DNA from: DASUBV01 sp035532295
Lineage (GTDB): Bacteria; Actinomycetota; Actinomycetes; Streptosporangiales; Streptosporangiaceae
Assembly (NCBI GenBank): GCA_035532295.1
Contig: DATKRH010000011.1
Location: 1 to 64,000 of the forward strand
Reading direction: 5' to 3'
DNA length: 64,000 bases
The position numbers were made by a program, and so were the translations under genes. Below, in pieces: positions 32,121-41,207 of the stretch. Within the stretch, counting starts at the first letter, position 1; each line of letters starts with the position of its first letter. The notes beneath the pieces are model-generated. The model saw nothing but the letters and a program-made list of their open reading frames with translations, did not search any database and had not been told where the DNA came from.

Positions 32121-33521
32121 ATGGCTGATGACCGGCAGTCCACCCCGCTGACGGCGAGCCGTCCCGCTGGCGGGGCTGAACTGCGGGGTCCGGCGGTCGC
32201 GGCCCGCGACCGGCGGGTACCGGCCTGGGTCCTCGGTGCCGGGGGCGTACTGTTCGCCGTCTCGGTGGCGGTGCTGATCATTGTCTTCCGGTCTTTTCCG
32301 AGACAACTGCTGTCCATGCTCGACCTGCACGTTTATCTGTGGGGCGGAAGGCTCGTCCGCCGTTCGGGTGATCCGTACGGCCCGAAGTTCGGGAAAACCA
32401 ACCTGTACTTCACCTACACCCCGATGGCGGCCGGGTTCTTCGCGCTGGCGGCGGGCATCAAGCTGCACACGGCGAAGTTGCTCATGACCGCGGCGAGCCT
32501 CGCATCGCTGGTCGCTGCGGTCTGGCTGACCTGGGGCGCGCTGAGGTACCGGCGCTCGGCCGGCCGCCTCGGCGCCACGCTGGCCGTGGCAGCGCTGGCG
32601 CTCTGGATCGAGCCGGTTCAGCAGACGCTGGCCTTTGGCCAGGTCAACCTGGGGCTGATGTTCATCATCGTGGCTGACCTGTGCCTGCCGGAAAGCTGCT
32701 GGCTCAAGGGCGCCGGCGTGGGCGTGGCGGCAGGTTTCAAGCTGACGCCCCTGATCTTCATCCCTTATCTGATGCTGACGCGCCGATTCCGGGCGGCCGG
32801 GGTAGCGACGGCGACGTTCGCGCTGACCATCGCCGGCTCGTTCCTGCTGATGCCGAAGGCCGCGCATCAGTACTGGTCCGGCAATCTGTTCTCGAACGCG
32901 CAGCGCCTCGGGAACATCGCCTACGTGGGAAATCAGTCGTTGAATGGCGCCCTCCTGCGGCTCCTGGGCGGCGCCGCGGCAGCGCGGCCCTACTGGCTTG
33001 CCGCGGCCGCGGTGGTCGGGGCGGCCGGGCTGGTGCTCGCGGCCTGGGCATCCCGCCGCGGCCACGAGATGATCGGCATCCTGACGTGCGCGCTGACGGG
33101 TCTTCTCGTCTCGCCCGTCTCGTGGTCGCATCACTGGGTGTGGATCGCGCCGATACTCGTCGTGCTGGCGGACCTGGCCCTGCGCCCCGGATCGCTGCCG
33201 GCCTCGCGCCTGCGCAGACGGGCCGGCTGGCTGGGCGGGCTGGCGGTCGGAGCGCTGTATTTCGCCTACCCGCTCCACCGGGCTCCGGGTACGGCGCGCC
33301 TGCCGGCGGGCCTGATCTGGACGGTGTCCGGACCTGCCGTCCAGGGCACGGACATGGACGGACTCCAGCAGCTGATAGGCGACCTGTACCCGCTGGCCGC
33401 GCTGGCCGCGCTGGCCGTCATCGCCGCCATGCTCGCGCTGCCGGCCACCGGTCGCGGGCGCGCGCTACGGGCGGAACCGGTAGCCCATGCCGGCCTCGGT
33501 CAGCAGGTACCTCGGCCGTGA
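32121..33521 (+). CDS. GT87-type membrane glycosyltransferase
   Basis: 466 residues from the ATG at 32121, with AGGAGG nine bases upstream. About ten membrane helices are present. Near the N-terminus, SMLDLHVYLWGG has the Asp that GT-C enzymes place in the first extracellular loop, and NLYFTYTPMAA, FGQVNLGLMF, AGFKLTPLIFIPYL and PVSWSHHWVW are GT87 (polyprenol-phosphate-mannose alpha-1,2-mannosyltransferase) signatures. It probably adds mannose to lipoglycan or arabinan-like envelope polymers using a lipid-linked donor. The end overlaps the convergent kdpE-like gene by 57 bases. Confidence 0.88.
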   Translation: MADDRQSTPLTASRPAGGAELRGPAVAARDRRVPAWVLGAGGVLFAVSVAVLIIVFRSFPRQLLSMLDLHVYLWGGRLVRRSGDPYGPKFGKTNLYFTYTPMAAGFFALAAGIKLHTAKLLMTAASLASLVAAVWLTWGALRYRRSAGRLGATLAVAALALWIEPVQQTLAFGQVNLGLMFIIVADLCLPESCWLKGAGVGVAAGFKLTPLIFIPYLMLTRRFRAAGVATATFALTIAGSFLLMPKAAHQYWSGNLFSNAQRLGNIAYVGNQSLNGALLRLLGGAAAARPYWLAAAAVVGAAGLVLAAWASRRGHEMIGILTCALTGLLVSPVSWSHHWVWIAPILVVLADLALRPGSLPASRLRRRAGWLGGLAVGALYFAYPLHRAPGTARLPAGLIWTVSGPAVQGTDMDGLQQLIGDLYPLAALAALAVIAAMLALPATGRGRALRAEPVAHAGLGQQVPRP

Positions 33522-34139
33522 CGGGCTGGGCTCGAGCTTGCGACGCAGGTTGGCCACGTACACCCGCAGGTAGCTGGCCTCGGTGAGATAACCGGGACCC
33601 CACACCTCCGCCAGCAGCTGGCGCTGGCTGACGAGCCGGTCGGGATTGCGGACCAGGACCTCCAGCAGCTGCCACTCGGTCGGGGTCAGCCGCACGTCCG
33701 TGCCGTCCCTGGTGACTCTCTTGGCAGACAGGTCGACCGTGAAGTGCTCGGTCGAGACGACCGGCTCGGCCGGCCCGGGAGCGGCCCGCCGGACGGCGGC
33801 GCGCAGGCGGGCGAGCAGCTCGTCCATCCCGAAGGGCTTGGTGACGTAGTCATCGGCGCCGGCGTCCAGCGCGGCCACCTTCTGGCTCTCCTGGCCCCAC
33901 GCGGACAGCACGATGATCGGCGTCGATGTCCAGCCACGCACGCCCCGGATCACGTCGGTGCCGTCCATGTCGGGCAGCCCCAGGTCGAGGATGAGCACAT
34001 CGGGCCGGTCACGGGCCATCGCCGCCAGCCCGGCGGCGCCGTCGGCCGCCGTGCTCACCTCGTACTGGCGCGCGACCAGATTGATCCGCAGCGCGTGCAG
34101 GATGGGCACCTCATCGTCGATAACGAGAACCCGTGTCAC
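33465..34139 (-). CDS. kdpE: KdpE-like OmpR-family response regulator
   Basis: 224 residues. Receiver: Asp8/Asp9, phospho-acceptor Asp52 in LILDLGLPDMDG, Ser in IVLSAW and Lys101 in TKPFG. Winged helix: LTPTEWQLLEVLVRNPDRLVSQRQLLAEVWG and YVANLRRKLE (in parts). The SAWGQE and TEWQLLE segments are typical of KdpE. The kinase gene ends ten bases upstream in the same operon. No kdpFABC transporter is in the window, so the target may be elsewhere. Confidence 0.88.
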   Translation of the reverse strand: MTRVLVIDDEVPILHALRINLVARQYEVSTAADGAAGLAAMARDRPDVLILDLGLPDMDGTDVIRGVRGWTSTPIIVLSAWGQESQKVAALDAGADDYVTKPFGMDELLARLRAAVRRAAPGPAEPVVSTEHFTVDLSAKRVTRDGTDVRLTPTEWQLLEVLVRNPDRLVSQRQLLAEVWGPGYLTEASYLRVYVANLRRKLEPSPSRPRYLLTEAGMGYRFRP

Positions 34140-34149
34140 TGGTGCCCGC

Positions 34150-36207
34150 TCACTGGCGCACCGCCACGCTGGCCGCGTCGGCCGACTCGGCGGCGGCCGG
34201 GAGCCGGACGCGCATCGTCAGCCCGCCGCCCGGGGTGTCGGCCGCCTCCACCGAGCCGCCCATGATGTCCAGGAAGCCCCGGACGACGGCCAGGCCGAGC
34301 CCGATCCCGCCCGCCGTCCCCGGCCCGCGACCGCGGCCGTCGAGACGCTGGAACGGCTCGAACATCAGCGCCTTGAGGTCATCGGGCACGCCATGGCCGT
34401 GATCGACGATCTCCAGCAGCACGCTGGCCCCGTCCTGGCGCGCGTGCAGCCCGGGATCGCGGCCCGCCGGCGAGTAGGCCAGCGCGTTGGCGAACAGGTT
34501 GGCGAGCACCCGTTCCAGCAGGCCCGGATCGGTCCGGACCAGCGGCAGGTCGTCGGGCACCATCAGCTGCATCCGGGCCCCGGCGTCCAGGCCGCGCAGC
34601 GCGACCGGCGCGACCTCGTCGATCGCGGTGGGCCGCAGGAACGGCTGCAGCGAGCCCGCCGTCAGGCGGCTCATGTCCAGCAGGTTGCCGATGAGCGCGT
34701 CGAGCCGGTCCGACGACCGCTCGATCGTGGCCAGCAGCGCCGCCTCATCGGCGGGGGTCCAGGCGACATCGGTCTGGCGCAGCGTGCTCACGCTCGCCTT
34801 GATCGACGCCAGCGGCGTCCGCAGGTCATGACTGACCGCGGCTAGCAGCGCCGTGCGCATCCGGTTGCCCTCGGCCAGCGCCTCGGCCTGCGCGGCCTGG
34901 GTCCGCAGCCGGTCCCGGTCGAGCGCCGCGGCGGCCTGCGCCGCGAAGCCGTGCAGCAGCCGGTTCGTCAGCGGCCGGCGCTGCCCGGTGGCCACGAGCA
35001 CCAGGTCCGTCCGGGCCGCCGCGCGCAGCTCCGGCCCGGCGGCGGCGGAGGCCGCGAACTCGCCGCTGGCCGCGACCCTGATCCACTGCCCCCCGGTCTG
35101 CTCCGCCAGCTCGGCCCGGCCACCGTAACCGCTGGTCAGGTGGGCGAGGACGGCCGCCGGGGCGTCGGCGCCGCCGAGCACCGTCTGGGCCAGGGCCAGC
35201 AGTTCCTGGGCCTCCCCCGCGGCGCGAGCCGCCTGCCGGGCCCGGTGCGCGGCCAGGTGCACGACGCTGCTGACGGTCACCGCGACGGTGATGAACAGCA
35301 GCAACGCGAGCAGGCTCTGCCCGTCGCCGATCGTCAGGGTGTGCAGGGGGGGCGTGAAGTACCAGTTGACCAGCAGGCTGGCCGTGATGGCGGCCAGGAC
35401 CGCAGGCCAGAAGCCGCCGACGACGGCGACGGCGACCACGGCCACCAGGTAGACGAGCAGGTCGTCGCCCTGCCGGCGCAGGCCGCCCAGCGACAGGGCC
35501 AGGGTCAGCAACGGCAGCCCGCCGACCAGCAGCACGCCGGACAGCAGCCTGCGACGGCCGATGCCGCCCGTGAGGTCGGGCAGCCGGCGCAGGCTGGCTA
35601 GCCAGCCCCGCCCGGACAGCCAGCCCCGCCCGGACAGCCAGCCCCGCCCGGCCATCTGCCCGGACGAGGGCCAGCCGGGCTCAGGACAGCCGGTCACCAG
35701 GCCGGCGATCTCGTCCTCACCTGGCTGCGGCTCGCCAGATACATTCACAATCCACAGCGTGAACGACGAGGCCAGGCGGCGCAACACCAGCCCCCCGGTC
35801 AGGCCAGCGAGCGTGCACGCGCCAACGACCAGCGCCGCGGTGACGGCCTGCGCGCCAGCAGGCCGCAGCTCAGCGTAGGGGGCGCGGGAGAAGCCGATGA
35901 CGGTCAGCCAGCCGATGACCGCCAGGACCGGCGCCACCGGCGGCTCCGATACCGCCGCGGCGGCCAGCACGATCGCCGCGGCCAGTGCCAGGACCCAGCC
36001 GGCCGACAGGCGGCCGTGGGTGCCCGCCGCGACGGCACCCACCACCAGCAGCGCCGCGAAGCCCCCCGGCAGGGCCAGCGGAGCCGCCAGTCCGCGCGGC
36101 CGCCGCCGCGGCGCCGGGCCGGTCCCGGCTGCCCCGGTCACGGCAGCCCCGGTCACGGCCGGCCCAGTTTCGTTCACCCTGCCAGTCCACCGCCGATCAC
36201 CGGCCAT
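34150..36207 (-). CDS. KdpD-like histidine kinase without the N-terminal KdpD domain
   Basis: 685 residues. After about 30 Ala/Thr-rich residues come four helices (about 35-145), a cytosolic stretch with WLSGRG repeats, then a DUF4118-type four-helix block (about 235-320) with NWYFTPPLHTLTIGD, a KdpD hallmark. A GAF-like region follows, then HisKA SHDLRTPLASIKASVS with His460, N box LFANALAYSP, DHGHGVP and GGIGLGLAV. Full KdpD proteins (about 850 residues) begin with a USP/KdpD ATP-binding domain, which is missing. Extra helices replace it. It presumably signals to the following KdpE-like protein. Confidence 0.85.
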   Translation of the reverse strand: MAGDRRWTGRVNETGPAVTGAAVTGAAGTGPAPRRRPRGLAAPLALPGGFAALLVVGAVAAGTHGRLSAGWVLALAAAIVLAAAAVSEPPVAPVLAVIGWLTVIGFSRAPYAELRPAGAQAVTAALVVGACTLAGLTGGLVLRRLASSFTLWIVNVSGEPQPGEDEIAGLVTGCPEPGWPSSGQMAGRGWLSGRGWLSGRGWLASLRRLPDLTGGIGRRRLLSGVLLVGGLPLLTLALSLGGLRRQGDDLLVYLVAVVAVAVVGGFWPAVLAAITASLLVNWYFTPPLHTLTIGDGQSLLALLLFITVAVTVSSVVHLAAHRARQAARAAGEAQELLALAQTVLGGADAPAAVLAHLTSGYGGRAELAEQTGGQWIRVAASGEFAASAAAGPELRAAARTDLVLVATGQRRPLTNRLLHGFAAQAAAALDRDRLRTQAAQAEALAEGNRMRTALLAAVSHDLRTPLASIKASVSTLRQTDVAWTPADEAALLATIERSSDRLDALIGNLLDMSRLTAGSLQPFLRPTAIDEVAPVALRGLDAGARMQLMVPDDLPLVRTDPGLLERVLANLFANALAYSPAGRDPGLHARQDGASVLLEIVDHGHGVPDDLKALMFEPFQRLDGRGRGPGTAGGIGLGLAVVRGFLDIMGGSVEAADTPGGGLTMRVRLPAAAESADAASVAVRQ
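35601..35654. repeat. 18-bp tandem repeat, three copies
   Basis: Copies of GCCAGCCCCGCCCGGACA. On the minus strand they encode Gly-Arg-Gly-Trp-Leu-Ser in a cytosolic loop of the KdpD-like kinase. Confidence 0.88.
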
Positions 36208-36318
36208 GCCGCTGATCTATACGATTTCCTAACGCCGGACGGACCGGTCTTGATGGATCCTTAACACCGGCCCGCCCAGCGCGGCCCCTCACCAGCGCGA
36301 TCTTCGCCGGGGGTGATC

Positions 36319-36348
36319 TTCACCTGGCTCCGGGCCGGGCCGCATAAT
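36319..36348 (+). promoter_or_regulatory. Promoter of the Rieske oxygenase gene
   Basis: TTCACC (36319-36324), an 18-base spacer and CATAAT (36343-36348), five bases before the ATG. This predicts a leaderless transcript. Confidence 0.5.
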
Positions 36349-36353
36349 CAGCT

Positions 36354-37454
36354 ATGGCCACCACCGCCGAGCCAGCGCGTCCCGCCGGAGCGACCGGCCG
36401 GGACCGCCGCGCCGTCACGCGTCCCGGAGTCTTCGCCGATACCCGAGCGCTGCGGGCCTGCTGGCATCCGGTCGGGTTCAGCGCCGACCTCGCCGACCGC
36501 CCCGCGCACGGCGATCTGCTGGGCGAGCCGCTCGTCCTGTGGCGCGGCCCCGACGGCAGCCCGCGCGTTATGTCCGACCTGTGCGTGCACCGCGGCACCG
36601 CGCTGTCGCTGGGCTGGGTCAGCGGCGAGGAACTGGTCTGCGCCTATCACGGCTGGCGGTACGCCGCCGACGGGCGGTGCGTCGCCATCCCGCAACTGGA
36701 GGATCCTGGCCAGGTGCCGGCCAAGGCGCGGGTGCCCGCCTACGCGGCCCAGGAGCGTTACGGCCTGATCTGGGTCGCGCTGGAGGAGCCTCGCTGGCCG
36801 TTGCCCGAAGTGCCGGAACTGGAAAATGGCGACTGGACCGTCGTGTCGGCCGGGCCCTACCGCTGGCAGTGCGACGCGGCCAGGCAGGTGGAGAATTTCA
36901 CCGACTTCGGCCATTTTCCGTGGGTCCACCCCGGCCTGCTCGGCGACCCGTCCCGCCCGGTCGTCCCCCGGTACGAGGTGCGAACGGCGGGACCCGTGCT
37001 GCACTACTCGGTCGTGCGGCCGGAGGCGGAGAATACCGACGACTTTCCGGTGTTCGGCAACGAGCAGTCCGGGCCTCCGCAGCGGCACAGCCGCTATGAG
37101 CTGCACCTGCCGTACACCATCGCGCTGCGGCTCGGCTGGGGCGGCGAGCGCGGCATGGTGTACTTCTTCGCTTCGCAGCCCATCGCCGCCGACCGCTGCG
37201 CCGGGTACGTCGTGATCGGGCGTAACTACAACCTCGACCAGCCTGACCAGGTCATTCAGGAGTTCGAGGACACGATCTTCGGCCAGGACCAGGTGGTGGT
37301 CGAATCGCAGCGGCCCGAGCGCGTGCCGTTCGACCTGGCCGCCGAGCTGCACCTCAAGTTCGACGCCGTCGCGGTCGCCTACCGCAAGGCCATGCGCTCG
37401 GCCGGCCTGGCCGCTGACGCCCCGGCCGGTGCGGTTCAGCCACCTGGACAGTGA
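36354..37454 (+). CDS. Rieske non-heme iron oxygenase, alpha-subunit-like
   Basis: 366 residues. The Rieske [2Fe-2S] site is DLCVHRG (Cys-x-His) and CAYHGW (Cys-x2-His), within residues about 75-105. The mononuclear iron site lies in the catalytic domain near ENFTDFGHFPWVHPGLLG, giving the Asn/Asp-x-x-His-x4-His triad start. Length and layout match the vanillate O-demethylase/PaO-like group that hydroxylates or demethylates aromatic or macrocyclic substrates. A reductase partner gene is not adjacent; the ferredoxin set near 4 kb is too far to link. The MFS gene converges on it 13 bases downstream. Confidence 0.9.
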   Translation: MATTAEPARPAGATGRDRRAVTRPGVFADTRALRACWHPVGFSADLADRPAHGDLLGEPLVLWRGPDGSPRVMSDLCVHRGTALSLGWVSGEELVCAYHGWRYAADGRCVAIPQLEDPGQVPAKARVPAYAAQERYGLIWVALEEPRWPLPEVPELENGDWTVVSAGPYRWQCDAARQVENFTDFGHFPWVHPGLLGDPSRPVVPRYEVRTAGPVLHYSVVRPEAENTDDFPVFGNEQSGPPQRHSRYELHLPYTIALRLGWGGERGMVYFFASQPIAADRCAGYVVIGRNYNLDQPDQVIQEFEDTIFGQDQVVVESQRPERVPFDLAAELHLKFDAVAVAYRKAMRSAGLAADAPAGAVQPPGQ

Positions 37455-37466
37455 GTATGCGTTTGC

Positions 37467-38984
37467 CTAGTCGGCGGGGGGCAGGTGACCGACCGGCAGT
37501 CGGCGCGTGACCGCCAGTCCCGCCACCGCCGCGGCGGCGGCCACGGCGAAGGCGATCGCCACGCCCGCGGCCACGGGCCGGCCGCCGCGGACGGCGGCGG
37601 CGACGGCCGCGCCGCCGATCCCGATTCCGATCGCCGTGCCGAGCACGTCGGCCAGGTTGAGCGACGCCGACGCCCATCCCTCACGTCCGGCGGGCGCCTC
37701 CCGCAGCATCATCAGCGAGATCGGGGCGTAGGACAGTCCCATGCCCGCGCCGGCGACGGTCCAGGCGGCCAGGCCGACGGCTACCGGCACGCTGGGCGAG
37801 AGCACCAGCGCCATCGCCGCCAGGCCCGCGAGCACGACGGCCAGGCCCGTCCTGACCAGTCGCCGGCCCTCCCAGCGCTCACTCAGCCGGGCCTGCACCC
37901 AGGACCCCGCGGTCCAGCCCAGCGTCGCGCCGGTCACCGCGACGCCCGCCAGGCCGGGGCTGTGGTGGCGAACCGTGGTGATCGTCAGCGTCACGTAGGC
38001 GTCGGCGCCGAAGAACGCGAACGTCAGTACGCCCCGGCTGAGGATCGTGGCGGGCAGGCCGGGGCGGGCGCGCAGAGTTCCCGCGGGAAGGAGCCTGCGC
38101 AGGACGGGAATGCCAATACCGCAGCCGGCCACCACCAGGACAGCGCCGATCACCGGCCCGGCCCCGGAGCCGGACAGCTCCGTGAGCCCGCCGAGAAAAA
38201 TGGCGGCGCCAGCGGCGACGCCGAGCCCGTCGACGGCCCGGTGCTCGACGGCCCGGTGCTCGACGGCCCGGTGCTCGACGGCCCGGCCCCGGCTCAGCCG
38301 CAGCAGGGCCGGAATGGCCAGCGATCCGGCGACGGCCACGATGGGCACCAGGCCCAGGAACACCCAGCGCCAGCCGAACAGGTGGGCGACCGCGGCGCTC
38401 GCGGCCGGGCCGGCCAGGCCGGGGGCGACCCAGGCGGTCGACATCACGGCCATCATCCGCGGCCGGAGCCGGTCCGGCAGGCTGCGTCCGATGGCGACGT
38501 AGGCCACCGCGGGTACCGCCCCGGCGCCCAGGCCTTGCAGCGCCCGGCCCGCCACGAGGACAGGCATGGACGGCGCCAGGCCGGCCACCGCCAGGCCCGC
38601 GGCAAAGAGCAGCACCCCGGCGATGTAGGGCAGCGCCGGCCCGCGCCGGTCGGCCTCCCGTCCGGCCACCACGATGCCGACCACGCTGCCGAGCATGAAG
38701 GCGCTGAACACCCAGCCGTACAAGTCCAGCCCGCCAAGGTCATGCGCCACGACCGGCATCACGGTGACCACCGCGAGCGCCTCGGAGGCGATGAAGGTGA
38801 TCGTCAGGACGAGGCCGGTGGTCAGCGTCCGCCGGTTGGCTGCCCAGAGCCCGTCGCGGTGAGGCGCCCGGTCACCCTGCGGTGCCTCACCGTCCTGACG
38901 CGCCTCACCGTCCTGAGGTGCCTTGCCGTCCTCAGGTGCCTTGTCCTCTCGGGGAGAGGGATCGCTAGCTGTGGACGGGCGCAT
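37467..38984 (-). CDS. MFS transporter, DHA2-like
   Basis: 505 residues from the ATG at 38984. The longer open frame upstream is Trp/Arg-rich and unlikely. An acidic, repeat-like cytosolic lead (1-50) precedes about 14 helices. Motif A reads GREADRRGPALP, and ALQGLGAGAVPAVAYVAIGRSLP and PLASGLA-like stretches fit drug/H+ antiporters. Four EHRAV units sit in the central loop (about residue 255). It may export an antibiotic-like compound or a product of the neighbouring Rieske enzyme. Substrate unknown. Confidence 0.85.
   Translation of the reverse strand: MRPSTASDPSPREDKAPEDGKAPQDGEARQDGEAPQGDRAPHRDGLWAANRRTLTTGLVLTITFIASEALAVVTVMPVVAHDLGGLDLYGWVFSAFMLGSVVGIVVAGREADRRGPALPYIAGVLLFAAGLAVAGLAPSMPVLVAGRALQGLGAGAVPAVAYVAIGRSLPDRLRPRMMAVMSTAWVAPGLAGPAASAAVAHLFGWRWVFLGLVPIVAVAGSLAIPALLRLSRGRAVEHRAVEHRAVEHRAVDGLGVAAGAAIFLGGLTELSGSGAGPVIGAVLVVAGCGIGIPVLRRLLPAGTLRARPGLPATILSRGVLTFAFFGADAYVTLTITTVRHHSPGLAGVAVTGATLGWTAGSWVQARLSERWEGRRLVRTGLAVVLAGLAAMALVLSPSVPVAVGLAAWTVAGAGMGLSYAPISLMMLREAPAGREGWASASLNLADVLGTAIGIGIGGAAVAAAVRGGRPVAAGVAIAFAVAAAAAVAGLAVTRRLPVGHLPPAD
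38226..38285. repeat. 15-bp tandem repeat, four copies
   Basis: Three exact copies of GTGCTCGACGGCCCG preceded by a variant. On the minus strand they encode Arg-Ala-Val-Glu-His units in the central loop of the MFS transporter. Confidence 0.9.
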
Positions 38985-39281
38985 ATTCCCGCAGCCTACG
39001 AGGTCAAGCGCAGCCGGCCCGCGAACCGGGCGCTTCCAGGCCCACCACGCCCGCCACGGCACGCGGGCCAGCCAGGTGTCCCTCGAATGCCCACGGCAGC
39101 CTGCCCTCCACGAGATCCGAGTGAGCACGCAACAGTAGAGCTAGGATCGCGTCCGTGATCACATCTGTACGTTCATCGTGGACGGCTTGCCTCCCTGGAG
39201 CTAGCTGATTCATGTTTGCTACTGACGTCTAAGCTGGAAGCTGGGCCCGTTGAACCTGATGCCTAAGCCCTGAGAGTTGCC

Positions 39282-39665
39282 ATGCGTACACCTCATCGAC
39301 ATCGACCCCGGAAGCTAGACCGACTCGTGCCAGGACCGGACGTTGACCTGGCAGCCATGGCCGAGAAGGTGACATACATCATCAGTCCCGAACACAAGGA
39401 CTATCTGACTAGCGCCGGTCCTGGCCGGCTTCGGAGCGATGCGTCCGCGTGCCCAAGAGGCCTAGATTTCGACGATGTTCTTAAGTGGCTTCGAGACGCG
39501 GTTCGCGAATGCTGTCTGACTGCCGACATGGACGGTGGATTCCCTCGCTACGTATGGAGACGAGTTGATGGGCAAGTCTATGAGGCTCGGCTAAGCAACG
39601 TCGGCCTAGGGCAGTACAAGGGATACCCGATCCAAGACTGTGAAGCTCCGGATTGGCTGCTATGA
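39282..39665 (+). CDS. Unknown small protein, first gene of the low-GC island
   Basis: 127 residues, ATG at 39282 with GAGAG upstream (ATG 39357 is an alternative). After a basic lead the conserved-looking body runs VTYIISPEHKDYL, DFDDVLKWLRDAVRECC, GGFPRYVWRRVDGQVYEARLS and GQYKGYP. Acidic and aromatic residues dominate and there is no membrane segment or signal peptide. The Tyr/Arg-rich beta strands near the end recall small proteins found beside ImmA/IrrE-type genes. I do not recognise a named family. The stop overlaps the next start (ATGA), so the two proteins are made together. Base composition is visibly less GC-rich than the surroundings. Confidence 0.75.
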   Translation: MRTPHRHRPRKLDRLVPGPDVDLAAMAEKVTYIISPEHKDYLTSAGPGRLRSDASACPRGLDFDDVLKWLRDAVRECCLTADMDGGFPRYVWRRVDGQVYEARLSNVGLGQYKGYPIQDCEAPDWLL

Positions 39666-41023
39666 GCGACGCACTCGACGTTCGGATTGAATGGCTCGAC
39701 GCTCCGGGAGTCACGACACCTGAACTTGCTGCGACTTGGGCGAGATATGAAGTGTGGGTTAACAACAGGTGCGCAACCCAGGTGGAATCCGCTGACGGCA
39801 CATTGAGGCGCTCAGTCTATGGGTCCATCTACCCACTGGCAGAGTGGATCGCCTCCAATTGGTGGATACTCATGTCGCACATTCGGCCATCGGCGGTCGA
39901 AGCACGTTACTGGACATGGCCGAATATTCGCGCTTATCCATGGCTTTCCCAACACAATTTTCGCGGCGCCGGCGACGGTATGGCGTGGCCCAATCTAACC
40001 TTTGTAGCGGAAGGCGCCGTCACTCATGTGTCTTGGGTCCCAGACAACAATTTTGCCTCTAAGCCCATCCGGTTTGCATCAAATGGCTCCGCGTTCATTC
40101 AGACGGACGCGGCGTCAGAGGGACTCGCACGAATTGTCAACCTCGCGCTTGAGCGACTCTCCGAAGAAGGATTGCCGAAGACCCGGCTAGCGGAGGAGTG
40201 GGATGCGATCGCCAAGATGGACAGCGAGGAGCGGGAGTTCTGTCAGACTGTTGCCCGGCTTGGCTTGGACCCCTACGCCGTAAGCGACCAGACGGCCGAC
40301 GACGTCGTGCGGATAGCGTCAATACTCCCGGCTGAACTGCTTGCCGACTTCTTTGATAGCGCGAACCCCGCCGCACTAACCAGGGCTTCTGACTGGACCC
40401 AGCGTGCGATAGTCGCAGCCGATAGAGCGTCAGATAGGGCGAGATCGAGCCTGGAACTCCTCTACGAGGCTGTTTCTTCTCGTTTGGACGCCGCTGACGA
40501 CCTGATCAAATCTACGGCCGACGTAGATACGCCATGGACGATAGGATACGCCATGGCCCGTCGGATCAGAAGTCGGCTCGACATCGAAGATCTGGCCCAA
40601 TTCGACACCTCCCCTTGGGTCGGACTGAGCGATCTGAGCGCTCCGTCAAATGGAATTCAAGGCGTCGTAACTGTTAATCGGAGTCGCTGCGGATTGGCGC
40701 TTGGCCCTCCGCGGACCGGTGCGTCTATGAGTAGGTTCGGTCAGGCCAGAGCCCTCGGGCGCGCGCTTTCACATCCACAACAGAGGCGCTTCGTCCTTTC
40801 TTTGGCGCGCGGGCATGATGAGAAAGTCGCCGGAGCGTTCGCTGCAGAACTGCTCGCTCCGGCGGCGGGCATAAGCCAATCACTGAGATTGATCGGCAAG
40901 AGTGACGATGCCGCAATGGAGGCCGTGGCACGGCATTATCGAGTCTCTCCACTTCTTGTTAGGCATCAGTTTGATAATCAGATTGCCGGAACGGTAGGCC
41001 GAGCAGGTGGGAATGACCTATAG
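39662..41023 (+). CDS. ImmA/IrrE-like protein lacking the HExxH motif
   Basis: 453 residues from the ATG at 39662, which overlaps the upstream stop. The N-terminal half (about 1-170) has YGSIYPLAEWIASNWWIL and is not a domain I can name. A helical middle follows. The C-terminal part (about 310-453) is ImmA/IrrE-like: SRFGQARALGRALSHP, then VAGAFAAELLAPAAGI and a helical end with AVARHYRVSPLLVRHQF. In active enzymes the first segment is AHELGH. Here it reads ARALGR (residues 362-367), so both His and the Glu are replaced while the framing residues remain. A catalytically dead sensor or antitoxin-like role is likely. Confidence 0.75.
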   Translation: MSDALDVRIEWLDAPGVTTPELAATWARYEVWVNNRCATQVESADGTLRRSVYGSIYPLAEWIASNWWILMSHIRPSAVEARYWTWPNIRAYPWLSQHNFRGAGDGMAWPNLTFVAEGAVTHVSWVPDNNFASKPIRFASNGSAFIQTDAASEGLARIVNLALERLSEEGLPKTRLAEEWDAIAKMDSEEREFCQTVARLGLDPYAVSDQTADDVVRIASILPAELLADFFDSANPAALTRASDWTQRAIVAADRASDRARSSLELLYEAVSSRLDAADDLIKSTADVDTPWTIGYAMARRIRSRLDIEDLAQFDTSPWVGLSDLSAPSNGIQGVVTVNRSRCGLALGPPRTGASMSRFGQARALGRALSHPQQRRFVLSLARGHDEKVAGAFAAELLAPAAGISQSLRLIGKSDDAAMEAVARHYRVSPLLVRHQFDNQIAGTVGRAGGNDL

Positions 41024-41207
41024 CTCGTGGCTCGCGGCGACCGCCCGCAAGGAATTCACCATCAGAGCAGGCCTGGCCGCCGTTACCCAGTTCGAGGACG
41101 AGCACGGCGCCTTCACCCCCGACGAACTCGCTGACGCTGACCAGTGGGCCGGCCAGACCATCGAGCGCGCCAGCCGCACCGGGACCAGCCAGCGGCGCAG
41201 CGCCTGA
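41013..41207 (+). CDS. Antitoxin-like tail, possibly truncated
   Basis: 64 residues, ATG at 41013 overlapping the previous stop by 11 bases (GTG at 41007 is an alternative). SSWLAATARKEFTIRAGLAAVTQFEDEHGAFTPDEL resembles the second half of actinobacterial VapB/RHH-type antitoxins, with helix then acidic 'EHGAFT..EL' motif. The N-terminal beta strand and first helix that bind DNA are not present. No toxin follows. It may be a remnant or a short protein that works with the two upstream genes. Moderately likely to be expressed because of the overlap. Confidence 0.5.
   Translation: MTYSSWLAATARKEFTIRAGLAAVTQFEDEHGAFTPDELADADQWAGQTIERASRTGTSQRRSA

Noticed and set aside
34150..36207. Potassium-responsive Kdp operon
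   Set aside because: No kdpF, kdpA, kdpB or kdpC in the window and the KdpD input domain is missing, so only 'KdpD-like' is supported.
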